Below the pieces are notes generated by a model. It was not told the origin of the DNA. It ran no database searches and saw only the letters and a list, made by a program, of their open reading frames with translations. Shown here one piece after another: positions 1 through 8,816 of a stretch of DNA of 64,000 bases (position 1 is its first letter; each line of letters starts with the position of its first letter). The position numbers were made by a program, and so were the translations under genes. Origin of the DNA: Sediminibacterium roseum (lineage in GTDB: Bacteria > Bacteroidota > Bacteroidia > Chitinophagales > Chitinophagaceae). The stretch is taken from NCBI RefSeq assembly GCF_009939005.1, contig NZ_JAACJS010000011.1:462096-526095 (forward strand). Reading direction: 5' to 3'.

Positions 1-59
1 TCGCGTTCCCGGAAGGTAGAAGTTGGTTTGGGATTATGCTGGTCTTTTGAGGATGGCAT
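1..59 (-). CDS. 5' end of an unidentified gene (partial)
   Basis: An open frame starts with an ATG at 57-59 on the minus strand and stays open to the window edge, about 19 codons beginning MPSSKDQHNPKP. It lies 58 bp downstream of the rhaI-type gene in the same direction, so it is probably the next gene of the rhamnose operon. A rhamnulokinase or another rhamnose gene would fit, but no motif of any family is visible in so short a piece. The upstream sequence has only a weak purine stretch. The identity is unknown and the start is tentative. Confidence 0.3.
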   Translation of the reverse strand, partial: MPSSKDQHNPKPTSTFRER

Positions 60-117
60 GAGAATGTTCCGCTGGATCACTGGTTTGTTTACTGAATCTA
101 TTTTTTTGCTGAAAGGA

Positions 118-1392
118 TCACAATCCTGTTGCCACCGTTCGCTCCCCTCTTTCTTTTACCAAAGCGTCTCTTAGCTTGTTTTCCCTGAACAACTGCAACG
201 GCCCAAGGGCTGCGCCCGAGCGCAATCTTGCTTCGGCAACAATGGGGCGGACATCGGTACGGTATGCGTGTTGCAATATTTCCTGCGCGCGCGCAACATC
301 GTTGTTTTGTTGCGCATCCTGCAACGATCCTGTATCTACAAGCAATGCCTGTGCGTACGCGATCATGATGGCTTCAACGCTTTGCAGAAGGTCCTCTAGC
401 GGATCCTTTACATTGTGTGAAGCGTCGATCATCCAACCCAGATCGTTTGCATGATCCATGTTGCGCGCATCCATTCCTTCCACCAGCTCATTGAAGATCA
501 GGAAGAGCTGGTATGGGTCGATGCTTCCTACGGTGAGATCGTCATCGCCATATTTACTATCGTTGAAATGAAACCCACCTAGTTTTTTCTCATTCAACAA
601 CAATGCAACGATCTGCTGGATGTTTGCGTTTGGTAAATGATGGCCGAGGTCCACGAGTGTGTAGGCCTTTTCGCCAAGTTTGTTGGCATATAAAAGCGAC
701 TGGCCCCAATCGCCTACTGTCATTGAATAAAAATTGGGTTCGAAAGCTTTGTACTCAACAAACACTTTCCAATCCGGGGGAAGCGCCGCGTAAATCTCCT
801 GCAGTCCTTCGAGTGTATTTTGAAAGGCTTTCCTGAAATTCAGCTGTCCTGGAAAACACGAACCGTCGGCCAGCCATACCGTCAGAGATTTTGACCCAAG
901 TTCAATGCCATGCCTGATCACTTCTATGTTGTGATCGATGGCCTGCTTGCGTGTTGCTTTATCAACGTGCTGAAGCGAACCAAATTTATAGCTGTGTTTT
1001 TGACCGGGCTGGTCCTGGAACGTATTGGAATTAACTGCATCAAACCGCAAATCATACTGGGCGGCGAGCGCTTTTGTTTTGGCGGCGTCTCCGGGTATGT
1101 CCCAGGGAATGTGCAGGGAGATCGCCCCGCTCGACCTGTTGAGTGCATGTAACAAACCTACATCCGAAATTTTCTCTTCGAGATTGCGGGGCTCTCCGCC
1201 ACCGCTGAACCTGCCAAACCTTGTGCCGCCCGTACCCAGCGCCCAGGAAGGTATGGCGACCTGGAAATCGATGAGTTTCCGGATTACCTTTTCAACACCG
1301 GGCTGCATACCCATCAGGTAGGCAAACCCTTTTTCATGTTGCGGCAATAATTTTTCGTTGTGTGATGCGATCGCGTTTTTGTCAATCAACAT
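118..1392 (-). CDS. rhaI: L-rhamnose isomerase (RhaI type)
   Basis: This cytoplasmic aldose-ketose isomerase interconverts L-rhamnose and L-rhamnulose, the first committed step of rhamnose use. The 424-residue length and xylose-isomerase-like TIM-barrel pattern match the Pseudomonas stutzeri type L-rhamnose isomerase rather than E. coli RhaA. Likely metal or catalytic residues are E213 (in VEYK), D248 and H251 (DLGHH), H275 (HFND) and the D283-D285 cluster. It starts at ATG, 14 bp after rhaM in the same direction, so the two are probably cotranscribed within the operon that begins at rhaT. The assignment rests on recognising the family and on the neighbours. Confidence 0.9.
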   Translation of the reverse strand: MLIDKNAIASHNEKLLPQHEKGFAYLMGMQPGVEKVIRKLIDFQVAIPSWALGTGGTRFGRFSGGGEPRNLEEKISDVGLLHALNRSSGAISLHIPWDIPGDAAKTKALAAQYDLRFDAVNSNTFQDQPGQKHSYKFGSLQHVDKATRKQAIDHNIEVIRHGIELGSKSLTVWLADGSCFPGQLNFRKAFQNTLEGLQEIYAALPPDWKVFVEYKAFEPNFYSMTVGDWGQSLLYANKLGEKAYTLVDLGHHLPNANIQQIVALLLNEKKLGGFHFNDSKYGDDDLTVGSIDPYQLFLIFNELVEGMDARNMDHANDLGWMIDASHNVKDPLEDLLQSVEAIMIAYAQALLVDTGSLQDAQQNNDVARAQEILQHAYRTDVRPIVAEARLRSGAALGPLQLFRENKLRDALVKERGERTVATGL

Positions 1393-1406
1393 GTGTGGGA
1401 TTGTTT

Positions 1407-1721
1407 TCAGGCTAAATAAAATACTTCTTTTAAAGGTACGCTAACAGGCGAATGATCAGGATTGCTTTCCATGATATCTTTCATGTAAGCCCACCATTTC
1501 TGCATAACGGGGTGCGCGGGCAACTCATCCAGCCTTAATGGGTCTTCCATTTTCAACATACCAAAAAGGGAGAGTGTAGATTCATCCAGGAAAATAGAAT
1601 ATTCTGCAATGCCCGTTTCCTTCAACAGTGTTTCCAGTTCGGGCCATAATTTTTCATGGCGCTTTGCATACTCTGCTTCAAAGCCTTTGTGGAGTTGCAT
1701 TTTGAAGGCGATCCTCTGCAT
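1407..1721 (-). CDS. rhaM: L-rhamnose mutarotase (RhaM)
   Basis: A small cytoplasmic epimerase that equilibrates the alpha and beta anomers of L-rhamnose, feeding the isomerase. At 104 residues it has the usual length of the family. It begins MQRIAFKMQL and shows the family's H19-E20 region and the conserved WW pair near residue 76. The open frame extends 12 codons further upstream, but I chose the ATG at 1719-1721 because it gives the normal N-terminus; the extra codons run toward the inverted repeat at 1741-1832. It lies 14 bp upstream of rhaI. Confidence 0.9.
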   Translation of the reverse strand: MQRIAFKMQLHKGFEAEYAKRHEKLWPELETLLKETGIAEYSIFLDESTLSLFGMLKMEDPLRLDELPAHPVMQKWWAYMKDIMESNPDHSPVSVPLKEVFYLA

Positions 1722-1740
1722 AGACAGTTCATTTTCTTTT

Positions 1741-1832
1741 GTTGCCACAGATTTCACGGATTAACACAGAAGTTTTGCGCAAGCTTGTATACCCAAAAAA
1801 CTTCTGTGTTAATCCGAGAAATCTGTGGCAAC
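1741..1832. repeat. Long inverted repeat, CACRGA family, copy 1
   Basis: Two 36-nt arms (1741-1776 and 1797-1832) are complementary with one mismatch and enclose a 20-nt loop. The arm contains three CACRGA-like units (CACAGA, CACGGA, CACAGA). It lies inside the rhamnose operon between the aldolase gene and rhaM, so the transcript would form a very stable hairpin. A related element with the same internal units is at 20918-21004. There is no T-tract and no coding potential. Confidence 0.85.
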
Positions 1833-1908
1833 GAATAGTTGCTTTAAAAAGGCGGGTTGACAATTGGAAAACCATCAACCCTTTCGACTGCTTGTCGTTA
1901 AAGTATGT

Positions 1909-4026
1909 TTACCGTACAAATGCCGTGGCTACGCCGCCATCAACATTGAGTACATTGCCGGTCGATTTGTTCAGGAGGCCGCCCACGAATGCGAAACAGG
2001 CATCGGCGATATCGCCGGGGTTGATGATCTCGTTGAGCAATGTTCTTTTTGCATAATAGGCCGGGAGCTCCTCTACCGTTACGTTGTAGGCTTTCGCTCT
2101 TCCCTCGGCCCAACCGCTCTGCCAGATCTTGCTGTCGCTGATCACTGCATCGGGGTTCACAACATTCACGCGGATCCTGTCTTTGCCAAGCTCCGCTGCA
2201 TTGAGCCTGCTCAGGTGCAGTTGCGCTGCTTTTGCAGAGCCGTAGCCCGCATTGTTCGGGCCGCTCACCAACGCATTCTTGCTCACGATGTTCAGTATAT
2301 GCCCACCGAGTTCCTGTTTGCGCATGATGTTTACGCCTTCCTGGGTTACAGTGAATTGACCCTTTACGAGTACATCGTACAACAGGTCCCAGTCTTTATC
2401 GGTGTGTTCTTCGAGCGGTTTTGAGATCGACAATCCCGCACAGTTCACAACAATATCAACACCGCCAAACACAAGCGCCGCTTTTTCAAACGCGTTCTGG
2501 ATATCGGTTCTGCTGGTCACATCAAGCAACACCGTTGTGAAAACGTCTTTGCTGTATTCTTTCTGCAACGCTTCATTGGCCGTGTTCAGGCGTTCAGCAT
2601 CATTGTCGTTCACAATGATACAGGCGCCTTCGTCAGCCATCTTTTTAGCGATCGCTTTCCCGATCCCTCCTGCACTGCCCGTAATGAGTGCGATCTTTCC
2701 AGACAATGCTTTGGGTTTGGGCATACGCTGCAGCTTCGCTTCTTCAAGCAGCCAGTATTCGATATTGAAGGCCTCCTGTCTTGGAAGGGAAGTATAAGCA
2801 GAGATGGCTTCGGCGCCACGCATTACGTTGATGGCGTTGGTATAAAATTCGGCCGCTACACGCGCAGTTTGTTTGTTCACCGCGAAGGTGAACATGCCCA
2901 CGCCGGGGTATAAGATCACCACGGGATTTGCATCGCGCATGGCGGGACTATTGGGATGTTTGCAGTTGTTGTAGTAATCGGCATACATTTTCCTGTAGCC
3001 CTCAAATGCGGGTTTTAATTTTTCTTTGAGAGAAGCGGTATCGCCAAGGTTTTCTGCTGGTGCAAGTTCGAGTACCAGCGGACTGATCTTTGTGCGCAGG
3101 AAATGATCTGGGCAGGAAGTGCCCATGGGTGCGAGCCTTGCGAGGTCTTTTGAATTGATGAAAGAGAGTACGCGCTCGTCATCAGAAAAATGCCCGATCA
3201 TATTCGTATGCGACGAACAAAAACCACGCAGCACGGGAGCAAATGCAGCGGCCTGTTTGAGTCTTTCTTCTTTGGGCAATGATGTGGTGACAGCACCTCC
3301 GAAAACCGTTGTGTTTTTTGCAACGGCGTCTTCAATGTATTCGGCGCAACGTTCGATCACTTCGAGCGTGTTGATGTAGCTTTCGTAGGCGGTGTCGCCC
3401 CAGGTAAACAAACCATGTGAACCGAGCATGATGCCGCGGATGCCTGGGTTTTCGTCGAAGCAGGCTTTCAGTTTCAGACCGAGATCAAAACCGGGGCGTT
3501 GCCAGTCAACCCAGCCGATCGTTCCGTTGAACAATTCCTGCGTGATCTTTTTACCATCCTTTGCCGCAGCGATGGCGATGGCGGCATCGGGGTGTAAGTG
3601 ATCGATGTGTTTGAAGGGAAGGAAGCCGTGCAACGGCGTATCGATCGAAGGCGCTTTGGAGGCAAGATCGAAAATACAGTGGTTGAAAAGTTCAACCATT
3701 TCATCTTCGTGGTCTATACCGCGGTAAACGTTTTTCAAACTGCGGAGCCTGTCAACATACAATGCTGCGAGGCCGCTTGCTTTTAATGTGCCCAGGTCGC
3801 CGCCGCTCCCTTTCACCCACATCACTTCTGTTTCCTGCCCGGTGAGCGGATCCCTGGCCATGGCTTTACAGGAAGTATTGCCGCCGCCATAATTGGTGAG
3901 GCGGAGGTCGGCGCCCAACAGGTTGGATCGGTAGATCAGCAACGCTACTTCATCGCCTGCCATGGTTGCGGCTTTGGCATCATCCCACAAATAACTCACG
4001 TGTTTAAATTCTGTTACTGTATTCAC
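1909..4026 (-). CDS. Bifunctional rhamnulose-1-phosphate aldolase / short-chain dehydrogenase
   Basis: A 705-residue fusion. The N-terminal class II (zinc) aldolase domain, about residues 30-300, would cleave L-rhamnulose 1-phosphate to DHAP and L-lactaldehyde; candidate zinc ligands are H140 and H143 and the SHG at 203-205. The C-terminal SDR domain, about 440-705, has the glycine-rich NAD(P) motif TGSAGGIG (449-456) and the Y595-x3-K599 pair, and would oxidise or reduce the lactaldehyde. This matches the known RhaD-aldolase/ADH family. The start codon is GTG. It sits 28 bp downstream of rhaT and is probably cotranscribed with it. The 187-bp gap before rhaM holds the inverted repeat. Confidence 0.9.
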   Translation of the reverse strand: MNTVTEFKHVSYLWDDAKAATMAGDEVALLIYRSNLLGADLRLTNYGGGNTSCKAMARDPLTGQETEVMWVKGSGGDLGTLKASGLAALYVDRLRSLKNVYRGIDHEDEMVELFNHCIFDLASKAPSIDTPLHGFLPFKHIDHLHPDAAIAIAAAKDGKKITQELFNGTIGWVDWQRPGFDLGLKLKACFDENPGIRGIMLGSHGLFTWGDTAYESYINTLEVIERCAEYIEDAVAKNTTVFGGAVTTSLPKEERLKQAAAFAPVLRGFCSSHTNMIGHFSDDERVLSFINSKDLARLAPMGTSCPDHFLRTKISPLVLELAPAENLGDTASLKEKLKPAFEGYRKMYADYYNNCKHPNSPAMRDANPVVILYPGVGMFTFAVNKQTARVAAEFYTNAINVMRGAEAISAYTSLPRQEAFNIEYWLLEEAKLQRMPKPKALSGKIALITGSAGGIGKAIAKKMADEGACIIVNDNDAERLNTANEALQKEYSKDVFTTVLLDVTSRTDIQNAFEKAALVFGGVDIVVNCAGLSISKPLEEHTDKDWDLLYDVLVKGQFTVTQEGVNIMRKQELGGHILNIVSKNALVSGPNNAGYGSAKAAQLHLSRLNAAELGKDRIRVNVVNPDAVISDSKIWQSGWAEGRAKAYNVTVEELPAYYAKRTLLNEIINPGDIADACFAFVGGLLNKSTGNVLNVDGGVATAFVR

Positions 4027-4054
4027 TCTGGTCAGTTATGTTTGTTAAAGTTTT

Positions 4055-5197
4055 TTATTGCTGCGCCAACGAATTGCCATACCCCACAATGCATACGGAT
4101 GCGATGATGGTAAGTATACCGATCACGATCGTTGACCTTGTTTTTCCGCTTACGCCTTTCCACTCTTTTAAATAAATGCCCCAAAGATTGGCCACCAGGA
4201 TGATGAACGACATGTGCAGTATCCACGAACTTGCGCCGTTGCCCATTTTGCTTTCACCCATCCCATAAAAAAAGAATTGTAAGAACCAGGTTGTTCCCGC
4301 GAGGGCGGAAAAAAGATAATTTTTATTGAGCGGCGTTTTTTTATTGGTGTAGTCGCCGAATGTTTTGTTGCGCGCATTCAAGATCATACACCAGATAAAA
4401 TTGGTTGTGAGTCCGCCCCACAGGATCACGACAAAGATCACATTGTTCTGAAAAAGAAAATTGCCTTCCCCCGGATGTGTTGCCTGCCAGTTTGCATTGG
4501 CAATATCGGCCATGGGTTTCCCTGCTTCGATACCAAAATTAAAAAATGCGCTGAGTATGCCCGAGATGGTTGCGATGATCAGACCTTTGACCAAACTGAA
4601 TTCCTTAACACTGGCCTGTTTTGCTTCGGGCGTGAGGTCCTTCTCTTTCATTGTTCCCGCACGGCCGCAGATGGCAATGCCGATGATACAAACGGCCACA
4701 CCTGCCAAAACCCATTGCCCGCCTGTATTCTGCAGCATGTGGCTGATGGTCTGGTTCTCTTTGCCGGCGGTGGGCACATAATTGTAATAGATGGCCGGTA
4801 TGAGCGAACCGAATGCAGAACAGAAACCCAGTATCACCGAATTGCCAAGGCTCATACCGAGGTAGCGAACGCCCAGGCCATACATGAGGCCGCCCACGCC
4901 CCAGAGCAAACCCATCAGGAACACCGTTCCCAGGATCTGCGACGAGGAAGCGGTGATGATGTCCATAAAATTGGGAATGGTGAGGTACGCCGCAATGGGT
5001 GGAACAATGAGCCACGAAAACAAACCACCAACGATCCAGAAACTCTCCCAGCTCCAGCCCTTCACTTTCTTGTACGGCATGTAAAAACTGCCGGACGCAA
5101 AACCGCCTATGAAATGAAAAATAACACCGAGAATAATACCCATGAGCAGAAGGTTTTCAAATGATGGCCAAGCAATGATCCAATTTACTGTTTTCAA
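4055..5197 (-). CDS. rhaT: L-rhamnose/proton symporter (RhaT family)
   Basis: An inner-membrane sugar permease with about ten hydrophobic segments, importing L-rhamnose with protons. The stretch FIGGFASGSFYMPYKKVKGW near the N-terminus and the YGLGVRYLGMSLGNS region are typical of RhaT. It is the first gene of the minus-strand rhamnose operon and is divergent from the GntR regulator. The longest frame starts with TTG at 5195-5197. An internal ATG at 5141-5143 (start MGIILGVIF) would give a 362-residue protein closer to other family members, so the start is uncertain while the function is clear. Confidence 0.88.
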   Translation of the reverse strand: MKTVNWIIAWPSFENLLLMGIILGVIFHFIGGFASGSFYMPYKKVKGWSWESFWIVGGLFSWLIVPPIAAYLTIPNFMDIITASSSQILGTVFLMGLLWGVGGLMYGLGVRYLGMSLGNSVILGFCSAFGSLIPAIYYNYVPTAGKENQTISHMLQNTGGQWVLAGVAVCIIGIAICGRAGTMKEKDLTPEAKQASVKEFSLVKGLIIATISGILSAFFNFGIEAGKPMADIANANWQATHPGEGNFLFQNNVIFVVILWGGLTTNFIWCMILNARNKTFGDYTNKKTPLNKNYLFSALAGTTWFLQFFFYGMGESKMGNGASSWILHMSFIILVANLWGIYLKEWKGVSGKTRSTIVIGILTIIASVCIVGYGNSLAQQ

Positions 5198-5237
5198 AAC
5201 TATCGATTAAAATATTTTCCCTGTCATGTACCGTCAT

Positions 5238-5259
5238 GGTTGCGCCGGTTTGCACAACC
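5238..5259. promoter_or_regulatory. Palindrome, candidate GntR operator
   Basis: A 22-bp imperfect palindrome with arms GGTTGCGC and GCACAACC around a 6-bp centre (one mismatched pair per arm), located in the 155-bp intergenic region between rhaT and the GntR regulator. Its position suits an operator controlling both genes. Regulation by rhamnose or a catabolite is inferred from the gene neighbours. Confidence 0.5.
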
Positions 5260-5352
5260 CCGGCAGGAGGCGCCGGCCTGCTTCTTTTTTAGCCGCGGTA
5301 CGCGACTCGCAGCTTTTCCCTAAGTTTGACAAGCTAACGACTGTTTGCCCCC

Positions 5353-6384
5353 ATGAAAAAGAAAAGCGTTTTTCAGCACCTGTTCATCGATTATTATTCG
5401 GCTACGCCGAAGTACCTGCAGCTTGCCAATTCGATCATCAAGGCAATTGGCGACGGTAAGATCGTGAAGGATGAATTGCTGCCATCGATCAACGAATTGA
5501 GTTTTGAATTCGAGATCTCAAGGGATACGGCAGAGAAAGGTTACAAATATTTAAAAAAGATCGGCGTGCTGAGTTCTGTACCCGGCAAGGGCTATTTTGT
5601 TCAGGATACCGATCTGAAACAACAACTCAAAATATTCCTGCTGTTCAATAAATTAAGTCCGCATAAAAAGATCATTTACGATGCATTTGTTACTTCGCTC
5701 GGGGAGCTTGCGTCTGTTGATTTTTATATTTACAACAACGATTTCGATTTTTTCAAACGGCTGATCCAGAACAACAAAAAAGACTACACCCATTACGTGA
5801 TCATTCCCCATTTCCTGGACGGCGGCGAGAATGCGCACGATGTGATCAACCTGATCCCGAAAGAAAAACTGATTCTGCTGGATAAGATCGTTCCGGGTAT
5901 CGAGGGACAATATGGCGCTGTGTATGAAAATTTTGAAAAGGATATTTACGGCGCGCTGGAGCAGGCATTGCCGCATTTGAGCAAGTACCATACGATCAAG
6001 ATCATCGTTCCTTTTTATACTTATCACCCGATAGAGATCCTGAAAGGCTTCAACCGTTTTTGCCAGCAGTATGCGTTCAACTGCAAAGTGGTGCACAACA
6101 TTGCCAATGAGCCGATCAAAGAAGGCGAGGCATACATCAACCTGATGGAAGATGATCTGGTAACGCTGATCGAAAAAATATTGTCCACAAAAATGAAACT
6201 GGGTAAACACGTGGGCGTTATCTCCTACAACGAAACGCCACTGAAAAAGATCATCCTGAACGGCATCACTACGATCTCAACCGATTTTCAACTGATGGGC
6301 GAAAAAACGGCGCAGTTGATATTGGAACAATCGGTGCAGCATATTGAGATACCGTTTCATTTGACGCTAAGAGCATCTTTATAA
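5353..6384 (+). CDS. GntR-family transcriptional regulator of the rhamnose locus
   Basis: A 343-residue regulator. Residues about 10-80 form a GntR winged helix (LLPSINELSFEFEISRDTAEKGYKYL, then a wing with VPGKGYFV). The remainder resembles a periplasmic-binding-protein-like sugar sensor of the LacI/GalR type. It is divergent from rhaT with 155 bp between them, so it very likely controls the rhamnose operon; rhamnose regulators of the GntR class are known in Bacteroidota. The candidate operator is at 5238-5259. Its stop codon overlaps the beginning of a heptad repeat array. The direction of control, activation or repression, cannot be read from sequence. Confidence 0.85.
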   Translation: MKKKSVFQHLFIDYYSATPKYLQLANSIIKAIGDGKIVKDELLPSINELSFEFEISRDTAEKGYKYLKKIGVLSSVPGKGYFVQDTDLKQQLKIFLLFNKLSPHKKIIYDAFVTSLGELASVDFYIYNNDFDFFKRLIQNNKKDYTHYVIIPHFLDGGENAHDVINLIPKEKLILLDKIVPGIEGQYGAVYENFEKDIYGALEQALPHLSKYHTIKIIVPFYTYHPIEILKGFNRFCQQYAFNCKVVHNIANEPIKEGEAYINLMEDDLVTLIEKILSTKMKLGKHVGVISYNETPLKKIILNGITTISTDFQLMGEKTAQLILEQSVQHIEIPFHLTLRASL

Positions 6385-6416
6385 TTAGTAATTAGGAATT
6401 AGTAATTAGTAATTAC
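6381..6416. repeat. Heptad tandem repeat (TAATTAG/GAATTAG)
   Basis: Five consecutive 7-bp units of the form TAATTAG or GAATTAG begin at the stop codon of the GntR gene; the TAA stop is part of the first unit. This is the first of about nine arrays of this family in the window. Confidence 0.9.
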
Positions 6417-6420
6417 AAAA

Positions 6421-6476
6421 ATGGAACTGTGAAGAACGGCCGCATTTTTTAATGGGTTCGCTCTTTACAGTTCCAT
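6421..6476. terminator. Inverted repeat between convergent genes
   Basis: The arms 6421-6438 and 6459-6476 are complementary over 18 nt with two mismatches; the outer 10 bp (ATGGAACTGT and ACAGTTCCAT) are perfect. It lies between the convergent GntR gene and the small gene at 6594-6824. No strong T-tract follows on either strand, so it may be a transcription stop or only a repetitive hairpin. Confidence 0.45.
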
Positions 6477-6593
6477 TGATATTTGGGATCGGCAGTTTCT
6501 GGTGGCGTTGCTGATCACAAATTTTAGAAAACTATTTTTAGACTTTTCCTATTCTTATTACTTCTCTTATTACTTCTCTTCTTCCTATTCTTG

Positions 6594-6824
6594 CTATTCT
6601 TCCTCTTCTTCCACCACTTTGATTGGGTTCCTTCTGGAAGGGATCACGGTTTCTTCATCTTCGCTGAGGTATACCCAGAAATCGTATAGGGCGAAAATAT
6701 CACCGGGTGTTTTGGGGCCGCCATTCTCGTTGTTGCGCTCGTAAGAACCCAGCAATTCGCCGGAATATTTCAGTTCTTTTATTTTCTGTTCGAGCGTTAG
6801 TTCTTTGAATTGTTCGATTGTCAT
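6594..6824 (-). CDS. Small acidic hypothetical protein
   Basis: A 76-residue protein with no recognised domain. It has a helical N-terminus (MTIEQFKELTLEQKIKELK) and ends in a run of glutamates. I chose the ATG at 6822-6824 because it gives a natural N-terminus; an 11-codon longer frame is possible. The glutamate tail and the sequence after the stop form an almost pure-purine stretch on the coding strand down to about 6530. That could be a slippage-prone low-complexity tract or part of an untranslated tail. Function unknown; probably a lineage-specific protein. Confidence 0.6.
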   Translation of the reverse strand: MTIEQFKELTLEQKIKELKYSGELLGSYERNNENGGPKTPGDIFALYDFWVYLSEDEETVIPSRRNPIKVVEEEEE

Positions 6825-6880
6825 AAGGGTATTTTTTGTTCCTGAATCTGGGCGCAATATAATGAGATTTTGGGCTTGAT

Positions 6881-8467
6881 CTACTTAAATCCCTCCAGCG
6901 CCCGCTGTATCGTTGGGTCGGTACGGTTGCTTACTTCAAAAAAACCACCGGCGCGCCAGATCTGGCGGGCCATGAGCGACTGTATCCTTTTCAGCACCTC
7001 TGTTTTTCCTTTCTGTGTTACAGGCGCTAGGTTGATGGTGTCTTTTTTTGCAAACGATACCAATCCCTGCCACTCTTTTTCGCCGGGCACGAACTCTTTT
7101 GTAAGCTGCTCCGGGTTTTTCATCTTATCGAAGAAGGGACGGTTGTTTATATAATAATGATACACGTAACTGTTGAGCGTGGATTTATAATACAGTTTCA
7201 CCGCCGCCGGGTCCATGTGCGTTGTATCCATCGGCACGAACACATCCGGGGTAATGCCACCGCCGCCGTAAACGGTTCTTCCGCCCGGTGTTTTGTAGGC
7301 CTTGCCTGTTGGTTTCGCGGTATCGCCTACTACCACTTCGCCGTTGTGATAGCGTTCCATCAGCTCTTCCTCGTAGATGGCTTTGCCTTTGGCGTATGGT
7401 TTCTGGATGTTACGGCCGAGTGGGGAATAATAGCGGGCGATGGTAAGCCGTACCTCGCTCCCATCAGACAAAATAAAAGGTTGCTGAACCAGGCCCTTTC
7501 CAAAAGACCGCCTGCCGATGATGGTGGCGCGGTCCCAATCCTGCAGCGCGCCAGCCAGTACCTCGCTTGCAGATGCGCTTGTTTCATCGATCAGCACTTC
7601 CAGTTTTCCTGTTTCAAAAATGCCCTCGGTGCTGCATTTGTATTCGGCGCGTTTCATGTTTTCGCCTTCGGTGTATACGATGAGTTTATCGCCGCTGAGG
7701 AATGCATCTGCAATAGAGATCGCTTCTTTAAGCAACCCGCCGCCATTGCCGCGCAGGTCGAGAATGAGTTGTTTCATCCCCTGCTTCTGCAGTTTTTCCA
7801 TGTTCAGCATAAATGCTTCGTAGGTGCGGTCGGCAAATTTGTTGATGCGGAGGTAGCCGGTGCCGGGTTCTATCATATAAGCCGCATCGATAGGCGAAAC
7901 AGGTATCACGCCTCGCTGGATCATGAAATCTCTTTTCACCCCATCGCGCAGCACCTGCACTTTTACGGTGGAGCCCTCTTCGCCGCGTAACAATTTCCGG
8001 ATACCGTCTGAGGTGATGTTTACACCCGCAACTTTCGCGGTATCGTTTACCGCAAGCATCCGGTCGCCCACTTTCAACCCTACTTTTTCAGACGGGCCGC
8101 CTTCTATCACGTGCATAATATTTACCGTATCGGCAAGGATCTGGAACTCAACGCCGATGCCCTGGAAATTTCCCATCAGGTCCTCGTTGGCCTCTTTTAC
8201 CTTGTTTGCTGGTATGTAAACAGAATGGGGATCGAGGTGCGACAGCAATTCGGAAGCCGCGAGCTGGTTGATGCTGTCAACGTTCACTTTATCAACATAC
8301 CGGTTCCTGATCAGCTCCACCAGGTCCTGGATAGACGTTCTGCGGTTGAGGTTAAAGAACTTGTTTCCTGCTGCTTTGTCTTTCAACTGGTAACCGATCA
8401 TCATCCCAACCACCATTACAATGGCAAAAAGAACGGGCAGCCAGACCTGCAATTTTTTACTTCCCAT
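6881..8467 (-). CDS. C-terminal processing peptidase, S41 family (CtpA/Prc)
   Basis: A 528-residue membrane-anchored, periplasm-facing serine protease that trims or degrades envelope proteins. It has an N-terminal membrane segment (about 7-27), a PDZ domain (about 85-180) and an S41 protease domain with the Ser-Lys dyad S299 (in SASASE) and K324 (SFGKG), 25 residues apart as in E. coli Prc. The frame extends 51 codons upstream, but the ATG at 8465-8467 is preceded by AGAGGAA and leads into MGSKKLQVWL, so I use it. Its substrate is unknown. Confidence 0.9.
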   Translation of the reverse strand: MGSKKLQVWLPVLFAIVMVVGMMIGYQLKDKAAGNKFFNLNRRTSIQDLVELIRNRYVDKVNVDSINQLAASELLSHLDPHSVYIPANKVKEANEDLMGNFQGIGVEFQILADTVNIMHVIEGGPSEKVGLKVGDRMLAVNDTAKVAGVNITSDGIRKLLRGEEGSTVKVQVLRDGVKRDFMIQRGVIPVSPIDAAYMIEPGTGYLRINKFADRTYEAFMLNMEKLQKQGMKQLILDLRGNGGGLLKEAISIADAFLSGDKLIVYTEGENMKRAEYKCSTEGIFETGKLEVLIDETSASASEVLAGALQDWDRATIIGRRSFGKGLVQQPFILSDGSEVRLTIARYYSPLGRNIQKPYAKGKAIYEEELMERYHNGEVVVGDTAKPTGKAYKTPGGRTVYGGGGITPDVFVPMDTTHMDPAAVKLYYKSTLNSYVYHYYINNRPFFDKMKNPEQLTKEFVPGEKEWQGLVSFAKKDTINLAPVTQKGKTEVLKRIQSLMARQIWRAGGFFEVSNRTDPTIQRALEGFK

Positions 8468-8816
8468 AGATAATTTCCTCTTAGAATCGTGTTTGAACGG
8501 CAAATATCTGCTTAAAAGGTGAATGAACGGGAAGGTTTTGATATAAGGTGCGGGAACCCATCCACCCGGTGAACGGTTGATGGATATAAGGTTGGCCAAA
8601 AGAAAAAAGCAACCATACAAACGCTCACAGACATTAATAACGATTACACTATGTTGGCTAAAGTTTGGTGGAAGGAATGCTGGCTATGCGGTTTTTTGTA
8701 GTTTCGCAGACCTGAGATAGGCAAAGCAGGGGCAAAAATGCATGATTTTGCGGGTTTCGGTTGTGAGTTTGTACCTTGTGCCTGGTATCTTAGACTTGTA
8801 TTCTTAAATTGAAGCC
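8468..8816. other. Divergent intergenic region, no gene
   Basis: A 349-bp gap between the divergent protease and kinase genes. I see no supported gene. A TAGTTTCG at 8699-8706 and a TATCTTAG near 8788 resemble -7 boxes for the plus-strand kinase, but neither has a well-spaced TTG, so no promoter is called. Confidence 0.5.

Noticed and set aside
5228..5301. GTACCG and CGGTAC arms flanking the rhaT-gntR gap
   Set aside because: The arms are 6 bp and 62 bp apart and are not centred on the better palindrome, so they are probably chance.
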